A stretch of DNA of 5,379 bases from an uncultured Collinsella sp. (GTDB taxonomy: Bacteria > Actinomycetota > Coriobacteriia > Coriobacteriales > Coriobacteriaceae). The position numbers and the translations under genes were made by a program. The stretch covers positions 1 through 5,379 of the forward strand of contig UROO01000114.1 in NCBI GenBank assembly GCA_900549555.1, written 5' to 3'. Below are positions 1 to 5,379 of the stretch, in pieces. Below the pieces are notes generated by a model, which saw only the letters and a program-made list of their open reading frames with translations, made no database searches and was not told the origin of the DNA. Numbering within the stretch: the stretch's first letter is position 1; each line of letters begins with the position of its first letter.

Positions 1-14
1 CTACACCCTAGAGT
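1..14 (+). other. Illumina P5 oligo tail and i5 index (non-genomic)
   Basis: Bases 1-6 (CTACAC) are the last six bases of the Illumina P5 flow-cell oligo. Bases 7-14 (CCTAGAGT) sit exactly where the 8-base i5 index belongs, between P5 and the Nextera read-1 sequence. From memory this octamer matches the Nextera XT v2 i5 index named S516; the index table should be consulted to confirm. The order P5 - index - adapter is the library-construct order, so this is synthetic sequence left by incomplete trimming and should be removed from the contig. Confidence 0.95.
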
Positions 15-47
15 TCGTCGGCAGCGTCAGATGTGTATAAGAGACAG
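15..47 (+). other. Nextera read-1 adapter with Tn5 mosaic end (non-genomic)
   Basis: This is an exact full-length copy of the 33-base Nextera transposase read-1 adapter. Bases 15-28 (TCGTCGGCAGCGTC) are the primer part and bases 29-47 (AGATGTGTATAAGAGACAG) are the 19-base hyperactive Tn5 mosaic end. The genomic insert begins at base 48. The likely origin is a read that ran through a short insert into the opposite adapter and was then assembled at the contig end. It is not a native transposon: the primer part and the preceding index do not occur in natural Tn5. Confidence 0.98.
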
Positions 48-61
48 CTCGTAGGGCGTGC

Positions 62-93
62 GTTACGCGATTGTTTCGAAACGGGTGGGAAAC
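62..93 (+). promoter_or_regulatory. symmetric GTTTC/GAAAC box array, candidate operator
   Basis: Four five-base boxes are visible: GTTAC (62-66), GTTTC (73-77), GAAAC (78-82) and GAAAC (89-93). The two left boxes are 11 bases apart, as are the two right boxes, and the halves are mirror images around the 77/78 junction. The central ten bases GTTTCGAAAC form a perfect palindrome, and the outer arms match at four of five positions. Boxes about one helical turn apart are typical of sites bound by paired regulator dimers. The box sequence and 11-base step recall the GTnAC-n6-GAAAC layout described for the actinobacterial nitrogen regulator GlnR, which fits a gltBD promoter. The arrangement is seen directly; the regulator's identity is inference. 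Confidence 0.5.
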
Positions 94-114
94 ACAACGG
101 GCCGGCGATGCTCC

Positions 115-120
115 TAGTAT
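115..120 (+). promoter_or_regulatory. possible -10 element of the gltB promoter
   Basis: TAGTAT matches four of six bases of the TATAAT consensus. No recognisable -35 element lies 16-18 bases upstream (that stretch is about ACACAA). An activator-dependent promoter could tolerate this: transcription would start near 127, placing the 62-93 box array centred about 50 bases upstream, a usual activator position. This is a weak call made from sequence alone. Confidence 0.25.
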
Positions 121-149
121 GCCTATTCAATTGACTGTCTAAATATCTA

Positions 150-156
150 GGGGAGG
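150..156 (+). promoter_or_regulatory. ribosome binding site of gltB
   Basis: GGGGAGG is a near-ideal Shine-Dalgarno sequence ending six bases before the ATG at 163. It fixes the start codon, which also puts the catalytic cysteine just after a short N-terminal propeptide, as expected for the family. Confidence 0.9.
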
Positions 157-162
157 ATCGCG

Positions 163-3100
163 ATGCAGGCAGATTCCGCTCAGCAGCAGGGCCTTTATCG
201 CCCCGAATTCGACCACGATGCATGTGGCATCGGTGCACTTGCCGATATCAACGGTGAGCGCCATCACCAGATTTTGGACGATGCGCTGTCCATTCTGGTC
301 AACTTGGAGCACCGCGGCGGCACGGGACTCGAGAAGAACACCGGCGACGGCGCTGGTATCCTGTTCCAGGTTCCGCACCACTTTTTCCGTAAAGAGGCTC
401 AAAAGTGCGGCCAGATTCTGCCGGCAGAGGGCGACTATGGCGTGGCCATGCTGTTCTTCCCGCAGGACGACAAGGGTGTAGAGGATGCCCGTCGCGTGTT
501 TGAGGAGGGCTGCGCCGAGGCCGGCGTGCCGCTGCTCTTTTGCCGCGAGGTGCCGGTCGACCCGCACGATCTGGGCGAGACGGCCCGCGCCTGCATGCCT
601 ACTATCCTGCAGGCCTTCCTGGGTCGCCCCGACGACACGCCCGCTGGCGATGCCTTTGAGCGTCGCCTGTACGTGTGCCGCCGCACCATCGAGAAGAAGG
701 CCGACGCCGAGTTTGCCCTGCGCGACAAGATCTTCTATGTGTGCTCCATGAGCTCGCGCACTATCGTGTACAAGGGCATGCTGGTTGCCACGCAGATGCG
801 CCGCTTCTTCATCGACCTCAACGACGCCGCCGTCAAGACGGCCGTGGCGCTCGTCCACTCGCGCTACTCCACCAACACCACGCCCAGCTGGGAGCGCGCG
901 CACCCCAACCGCTTTATCATCCACAACGGCGAGATCAACACCCTCAAGGGCAACGTCAACTGGATTCGCGCCCGCGAGCCCAATCTGTACAGCCCCGTGC
1001 TGCAGCACGATCTTGAGCGTGTGATGCCCATCATCAACCGCGAGGGCTCCGACTCCGCGATTCTGGACAACGTGCTCGAGTTCCTGGTCATGAACGGTCG
1101 CCCGCTCACGCGTGCCGCGTCCATGCTGCTGCCCGAGCCGTGGGACCACAACGACAATCTGAGCGAGGAGCGCCGCGCCTACGACGCCTACCAGTCCATG
1201 CTCATGGAGCCCTGGGACGGCCCTGCCGCCATCGCCTTTACCGACGGTCGCACGCTGGGTGCCGCTCTCGACCGTAACGGCCTGCGTCCCGCCCGCTACT
1301 ATGTGACGCGCGACGGTCGCTTTATGCTGGCAAGCGAGGTGGGCACCATCGAGGTGAGCCCCGAGAACATCCTGACGAGCGGCTGTCTGGGGCCGGGCCA
1401 GATGCTCGAGGTCGATTTTGCCCGCGGGCGCGTCATCTACAACGACGAGCTGCGCGCCCGTTATGCCAAGGAAAAGCCCTACCGTGATTGGATTGCCGAG
1501 GAGACGCTGACCGTTGACGCGCTCGATGAGCCCGTTGCGACAACGCCCGCCGAGGACGCCGAGGTGCCCGCCGCCGTGCGTATGGCCAAGCTCGGCTACC
1601 ACTGGGATGACGTCGACGAGGTCGTGCGTCCCATGGCCCAGCAGGGCAAGGCGCCGCTCGCCTCGATGGGCATCGACGCGCCGCTGGCCTGCCTGTCCAA
1701 GAAGACGCGCTCGTTCTTCGATTACTTCTATCAGCTGTTCGCCCAAGTCACGAATCCGCCGATCGATGCCCTTCGCGAGCACATGGTCACCTCGACCACG
1801 CTCTACCTGGGCAACCACGGTAACCTGCTCGAGGATTCCCGCACGGCCTGTCAGCTGGTGCGCTTGGAGCGCCCGTTGCTCAACGAGGAGGAGTTCGAGC
1901 GTATCTGCGCCATCGACCGTGTGGGCTTTAAGACTCGTCGCTTCCGTGCCGTCTACCGCCGCGATGCCGGCGAGGGCGCGCTGCAGGCTGCGCTCAAGCA
2001 GCTTGCCGAGGACGTCGAGGCTGCGGTCCGCGACGGCGTGAACATCGTGGTGTTGAGCGATCGTGCCGCTGCGGGCGAGGTGCCCGTGCCGTCGCTGCTC
2101 GCTGTGGGCTGCGTGCACAACCACCTGATCCGCGCCGGCGTGCGTACCTTTGCCGACATCGTGGTGGAGTGCGGCGACGCCGTGTCCCCGCACGACTTTG
2201 CGGCACTGGTGGGCTACTCCGCGAGCGGCATCTATCCGTACAACGCACATGCGTGCATCCGCGAGCTGGCGGCACGCGGCGACCTGGACGTGACGGCCGA
2301 GCAGGGCATCGCCAACTACAACAAGGCCGCGACGGCGGGCATCGTTTCCATCATGTCCAAGATGGGCATCTCCACGGTGCAGAGCTACCACTCCGCGCAG
2401 ATCTTCGAGGCCGTGGGCTTTACGCCGGAGTTCATCGACGTGTACTTTGCCGGCACGGTGAGCCGCGTGGGCGGTATGGGCGTCGAGGACGTCGAGCGCG
2501 AGCAGAATGAGCGCTACGACGCCGCGCTCGCCATCCTTAAGAGCCCGGCTCCCGATCAACTGCCCACACTGGGCCTGACCAAGTGGCGCCCGCTCGGTGG
2601 CGAGGATCACCTGATCGATCCGCAGACTGTCTACTTGCTGCAGACCGCCTGCCGCGAGGACAGTTACGACACCTTTAAGGAGTACAGCGCCCGCCTGCAC
2701 CGCACCGGCCGTGCCGTGCGCCTACGCGACCTGCTCGACTTTGATGTCAGCGGCCGCACGCCGGTTTCGCTCGACGAGGTCGAGCCTGCGCTCAACATTG
2801 TCCGCCGCTTTAACACCGGTGCCATGTCGTATGGCTCCATCAGCAAAGAGGCACACGAGTGCATGGCCATCGCCATGAATCGCCTGCACGGCCGTTCCAA
2901 CTCGGGCGAGGGCGGCGAGGATCCGCGCCGCGAGACCCCGTTGGCCAACGGTGACTCCAAGAACTCTGCCATCAAGCAGGTGGCAAGCGCGCGCTTTGGC
3001 GTGACGAGCCGCTACCTGTGCAGCGCCTTCGAGATTCAGATCAAGATGGCCCAGGGCGCCAAGCCCGGCGAGGGCGGTCACCTGCCCGGCAAGAAGGTCT

Positions 3101-4860
3101 ACCCCTGGATTGCCGAGGTCCGTCAGTCCACGCCCGGCATCGGCCTGATCTCGCCTCCGCCGCACCACGACATCTACTCCATCGAGGACCTGGCAGAGCT
3201 GATCTTCGATCTTAAGAACGCCAACCCCGGCGCGCGCGTGTCGGTCAAGCTGGTCAGCGAGGCCGGCGTCGGCACCATCGCCACTGGTGTTGCCAAGGGC
3301 GCTGCCGACAAGATTTTGATCAGCGGCCACAACGGCGGCTCGGGTGCCGCTGCTCGCGATTCCATTTGGCACGCCGGTCTGCCGCTGGAGCTCGGTCTTG
3401 CCGAGGCCCAGCAGACGCTGCTGCAAAACGGCCTGCGCTCGCGCGTGGTGCTCGAGGCCGACGGCAAGCTCATGGACGGCACCGATGTTGCCGTCGCCTG
3501 CCTGCTGGGTGCCGAGGAGTTTGGCTTTGCGACCATGCCACTCATCTCGATGGGCTGCCTCATGCAGCGCGACTGCCAGCAGGATACCTGCCCCGCCGGC
3601 ATCGCTACGCAAAACTGCCGCCTGCGTCGCGGCTTCCGCGGCAAGCCCGAGCACGTCGAGCACTTTATGCTCTTTGTTGCCGAGCAGCTGCGCGAGGTCA
3701 TGGCGAGCCTGGGCTTCCGCACCGTCGACGAGATGGTCGGCCATCCCGAGTGCTTGCGCCAGATTGAGGTCCCGGGCAACCGCAAGGCTAACCTGCTCGA
3801 TCTGTCGCCCGTGCTGGCGAGCGCGACCTGCGAGTTCGGTGCCCATATCCCGGGTGCCGACGGTCGCCACTTCCTGCCGCAGATGGCAGCGGACAGCGAG
3901 CTCGACAAGACGCTCGACTCCACGTTGTTTGTGCCCTATACGGCCGATGCCCGTGCCCGCCTGCACCCGATTCGCTTCCATGCCGACATCGCCAACGTTA
4001 ACCGTTGCGTGGGCACCATCCTGGGCAATGCGGTGACCAAGGCACATCCCGAGGGCCTGCCCGCCGGCTCCATCACCGTCGATTGCGATGGCTCGGCCGG
4101 TCAGAGCTTTGGCGCCTTCCTGCCGCGCGGCATTACGCTCAACGTGTGCGGCGACGCCAACGATTACTTTGGCAAGGGTCTTTCGGGTGGCGAGGTGTCG
4201 GTGCGCCCCAACCCGCATGCGACCTACAAGTTCGACGAGAACATCATTGTGGGCAACGTTGCGTTCTTTGGTGCCACGAGCGGCCGCGGCTTCATTAACG
4301 GTCTTGCCGGCCAGCGTTTTGGCGTACGCAACTCCGGTGCAACTGTGGTGGTCGAGGGCTGCGGCAACCATGGCTGCGAGTACATGACGGGCGGCCTGGC
4401 GCTCATCCTGGGCGAGGTCGGGCAGAATTTTGCTGCCGGTATGACGGGTGGCGTGGCCTTTGTCTTTGACCAGTACGGCACGCTCGATGCCCGCGTGAAC
4501 CACGAGAGCGTTGAACTCAAGGCCCCGACGGCCGCCGAGCTGGTGCAGATTCGCGAGCTCATCCAGGAGCACGTGGACGCGACGCAGAGCCCGCGCGGCA
4601 TTAAGCTGCTCTACAGCTTTGAGACGATGAGCAAGCACTTTGTGAAGGTCATTCCGACCGAGTATGAGCGCGTGCTGGCGATTGTCGCCGCGGGCGAGGC
4701 AGCCGGCAAGACGCATGCGCAGGCCGAGGAGTTGGCGTTTGACATCGTGACCGGTCGCGCGAGTGCCGCGGATGTCGCTCGCTTTGATGCCGCGGGCGGT
4801 GCTGCGGGCGCTGCGTCCGTGGCTGCCAGCCCTGTTGCTTCGACCAAGAAGGAGGCGTAA
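163..4860 (+). CDS. gltB: glutamate synthase large (alpha) subunit, GltB
   Basis: GltB makes glutamate from glutamine and 2-oxoglutarate in the cytoplasm, using electrons delivered by GltD; with glutamine synthetase it forms the GS-GOGAT ammonium assimilation route. The 1565-residue product is slightly longer than typical bacterial GltB (about 1500). Domains in order: a 20-residue propeptide; a class II glutamine amidotransferase from Cys21 (DHDACGIG), with HRGGTG, HSRYSTNT (232-239) and the oxyanion-hole HNGEINT (254-260); a central domain to about 770; the FMN-binding synthase domain (about 855-1225), with GEGGEDPRR (915-923), KPGEGGHLPG (967-976) and ISGHNGGSGA (1053-1062); the 3Fe-4S ligands Cys1132, Cys1138 and Cys1143 (C-x5-C-x4-C); and a glycine-rich C-terminal beta-helix (about 1260-1490). 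The last 25 or so residues are Ala/Ser-rich and probably disordered. All key residues are present and no frameshift is visible, so an active enzyme is expected. The start is supported by the strong ribosome binding site and by the propeptide/Cys21 position. Confidence 0.98.
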   Translation: MQADSAQQQGLYRPEFDHDACGIGALADINGERHHQILDDALSILVNLEHRGGTGLEKNTGDGAGILFQVPHHFFRKEAQKCGQILPAEGDYGVAMLFFPQDDKGVEDARRVFEEGCAEAGVPLLFCREVPVDPHDLGETARACMPTILQAFLGRPDDTPAGDAFERRLYVCRRTIEKKADAEFALRDKIFYVCSMSSRTIVYKGMLVATQMRRFFIDLNDAAVKTAVALVHSRYSTNTTPSWERAHPNRFIIHNGEINTLKGNVNWIRAREPNLYSPVLQHDLERVMPIINREGSDSAILDNVLEFLVMNGRPLTRAASMLLPEPWDHNDNLSEERRAYDAYQSMLMEPWDGPAAIAFTDGRTLGAALDRNGLRPARYYVTRDGRFMLASEVGTIEVSPENILTSGCLGPGQMLEVDFARGRVIYNDELRARYAKEKPYRDWIAEETLTVDALDEPVATTPAEDAEVPAAVRMAKLGYHWDDVDEVVRPMAQQGKAPLASMGIDAPLACLSKKTRSFFDYFYQLFAQVTNPPIDALREHMVTSTTLYLGNHGNLLEDSRTACQLVRLERPLLNEEEFERICAIDRVGFKTRRFRAVYRRDAGEGALQAALKQLAEDVEAAVRDGVNIVVLSDRAAAGEVPVPSLLAVGCVHNHLIRAGVRTFADIVVECGDAVSPHDFAALVGYSASGIYPYNAHACIRELAARGDLDVTAEQGIANYNKAATAGIVSIMSKMGISTVQSYHSAQIFEAVGFTPEFIDVYFAGTVSRVGGMGVEDVEREQNERYDAALAILKSPAPDQLPTLGLTKWRPLGGEDHLIDPQTVYLLQTACREDSYDTFKEYSARLHRTGRAVRLRDLLDFDVSGRTPVSLDEVEPALNIVRRFNTGAMSYGSISKEAHECMAIAMNRLHGRSNSGEGGEDPRRETPLANGDSKNSAIKQVASARFGVTSRYLCSAFEIQIKMAQGAKPGEGGHLPGKKVYPWIAEVRQSTPGIGLISPPPHHDIYSIEDLAELIFDLKNANPGARVSVKLVSEAGVGTIATGVAKGAADKILISGHNGGSGAAARDSIWHAGLPLELGLAEAQQTLLQNGLRSRVVLEADGKLMDGTDVAVACLLGAEEFGFATMPLISMGCLMQRDCQQDTCPAGIATQNCRLRRGFRGKPEHVEHFMLFVAEQLREVMASLGFRTVDEMVGHPECLRQIEVPGNRKANLLDLSPVLASATCEFGAHIPGADGRHFLPQMAADSELDKTLDSTLFVPYTADARARLHPIRFHADIANVNRCVGTILGNAVTKAHPEGLPAGSITVDCDGSAGQSFGAFLPRGITLNVCGDANDYFGKGLSGGEVSVRPNPHATYKFDENIIVGNVAFFGATSGRGFINGLAGQRFGVRNSGATVVVEGCGNHGCEYMTGGLALILGEVGQNFAAGMTGGVAFVFDQYGTLDARVNHESVELKAPTAAELVQIRELIQEHVDATQSPRGIKLLYSFETMSKHFVKVIPTEYERVLAIVAAGEAAGKTHAQAEELAFDIVTGRASAADVARFDAAGGAAGAASVAASPVASTKKEA
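4849..4855 (+). promoter_or_regulatory. ribosome binding site of gltD, inside the gltB end
   Basis: AAGGAGG lies within the last gltB codons (Lys-Lys-Glu-Ala) and ends ten bases before the gltD ATG. Ribosomes ending gltB at 4858-4860 would finish almost on top of this site, so translational coupling of the two subunits is likely. The spacing is a little long but acceptable. Confidence 0.8.
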
Positions 4861-4865
4861 GTGCC

Positions 4866-5379
4866 ATGGGTAAGCCCGGTGCTTTTCTTGATATCGATCG
4901 CGTGACCCACGAGCTGCGCCCTGTGGAGGAGCGCAGCCATGATTTTGATCCGCTGTACGTGGAGCTCGACGACGATGCGCGCCGTGCCCAGGCGAGCCGC
5001 TGCATGATGTGCGGTGTGGCGTTTTGCCAGATGGGCGCGAGCTTTGGCAAGGCGCGTCCGAGCGGCTGCCCGCTGCACAACCTGATTCCCGAGTGGAATG
5101 AGCTGGTGTACCGCGGCCGCTGGGACGAGGCTGCCGAGCGTCTGTCGCTCACCTCGCCCATGCCCGAGTTCACGAGTCGCGTGTGCCCGGCGCTGTGCGA
5201 GGCCGCGTGCAACCTGGGTTCGGTCGACGGCCAGCCCACGACGATTCACGATAACGAGCGCGCGATCAGCGATCACGAATGGGCGAACGGCGGCCCGCGT
5301 CGCTTTGAGCCGGCAGGGGAGGATGCGCCCACGGTCGCCGTGGTTGGTTCCGGACCGGCTGGCCTGGTGGCTGCTTGGG
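4866..5379 (+). CDS. gltD: glutamate synthase small (beta) subunit, GltD, 5' part
   Basis: GltD is the electron-input subunit of bacterial glutamate synthase: it oxidises NAD(P)H at an FAD site and passes electrons through Fe-S clusters to GltB. Only the first 171 residues of a protein usually about 450-500 long are present; the frame is open to the window edge. Visible are a first cysteine group, Cys46-x2-Cys49-x4-Cys54-x13-Cys68-Pro, followed by the family motif LIPEWNELVYRGRWDEA; a second group, Cys107-Pro-x2-Cys111-x3-Cys115; and the start of the FAD-binding Rossmann fold, VAVVGSGPAG (157-166). The 13-residue spacing between Cys54 and Cys68 is longer than the x3 of the Escherichia coli and Azospirillum proteins. 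The ATG lies five bases after the gltB stop, so the two are almost certainly co-transcribed. Related GltD-like reductases (NfnB-type, dihydropyrimidine dehydrogenase) share these motifs, but the position after gltB makes GltD by far the best call. The coenzyme preference cannot be read from this part. Confidence 0.95.
   Translation, partial: MGKPGAFLDIDRVTHELRPVEERSHDFDPLYVELDDDARRAQASRCMMCGVAFCQMGASFGKARPSGCPLHNLIPEWNELVYRGRWDEAAERLSLTSPMPEFTSRVCPALCEAACNLGSVDGQPTTIHDNERAISDHEWANGGPRRFEPAGEDAPTVAVVGSGPAGLVAAW

Larger units (their letters stand above)
48..162 (+). promoter_or_regulatory. gltB upstream leader region
   Basis: This is the only true intergenic DNA to the left of gltB, 115 bases long, and it is visibly more AT-rich near the gene (about 118-150) than the coding sequence. 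It carries the box array at 62-93, a possible -10 element at 115-120 and the ribosome binding site at 150-156. I see no convincing coding sequence, RNA gene, terminator hairpin or riboswitch fold in it. Because the genomic sequence begins at 48, promoter elements further upstream may be missing. Confidence 0.7.

Noticed and set aside
29..47. Tn5 mosaic end as evidence of a native transposon or insertion sequence
   Set aside because: It is directly preceded by the synthetic Nextera primer sequence, an index and the P5 tail, so it is a library artefact and not a mobile element.
131..136. TTGACT as a -35 element
   Set aside because: The matching -10 would fall around 154-159, over the ribosome binding site and next to the start codon, and no -10-like sequence is there.
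139..2700. Minus-strand open frame of 853 codons
   Set aside because: It is exactly codon-aligned antisense to gltB and is open only because gltB lacks TTA, TCA and CTA codons there. The translation is rich in Ala, Val, His, Gly and Arg, resembles no family I know, and has no ribosome binding site that I noticed.
2722..4716. Minus-strand open frame of 664 codons
   Set aside because: This is the continuation of the same antisense shadow beyond the one CTA codon of gltB; the same reasoning applies.
4861..4863. GTG directly after the gltB stop as the gltD start
   Set aside because: That frame reaches a stop codon within about 15 codons. The ATG at 4866 opens the frame that encodes all the GltD motifs.
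4611..5276. Minus-strand open frame of 221 codons across the gltB/gltD junction
   Set aside because: It lies antisense to the gltB 3' end and to the well-supported gltD start. The product is Ala/Arg/His-rich with no recognisable motif.

Overview
The window is almost entirely one operon segment: gltB, encoding the large subunit of glutamate synthase (GOGAT), is complete, and the 5' part of gltD, encoding the small subunit, runs off the right edge. Both are on the + strand. The sequence is GC-rich with strongly G/C-biased third codon positions, uses strong GGAGG ribosome binding sites, and encodes a GltD with a lengthened first cysteine cluster. Together these suggest a high-GC Gram-positive bacterium. 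A gut Coriobacteriia (Collinsella-like) source is my best guess from overall protein resemblance, but it is an inference and not proven here.

Layout. Bases 1-47 are not genomic. They read as the end of the Illumina P5 oligo, an 8-base i5 index, and the complete Nextera read-1 adapter ending in the Tn5 mosaic end. The true left edge of the genomic sequence is therefore base 48. Bases 48-162 are the gltB leader. It holds a striking symmetric array of GTTTC/GAAAC boxes (62-93), a weak possible -10 element (115-120) and a strong Shine-Dalgarno sequence (150-156). gltB spans 163-4860. After a 5-base gap, gltD starts at 4866 and is cut at 5379 just after its first dinucleotide-binding glycine motif.

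How the genes work together. GltB removes ammonia from glutamine in its N-terminal amidotransferase domain and channels it to the FMN/3Fe-4S synthase domain, where it is added to 2-oxoglutarate to give glutamate. GltD takes electrons from NAD(P)H and passes them through FAD and Fe-S clusters to GltB. The tight spacing, with the gltD ribosome binding site inside the last gltB codons, fits coordinated production of the two subunits.

I see no new biological system here. The points most worth checking are the adapter contamination, which also creates a spurious peptide seen in databases, and the box array upstream of gltB, a candidate nitrogen-control operator.
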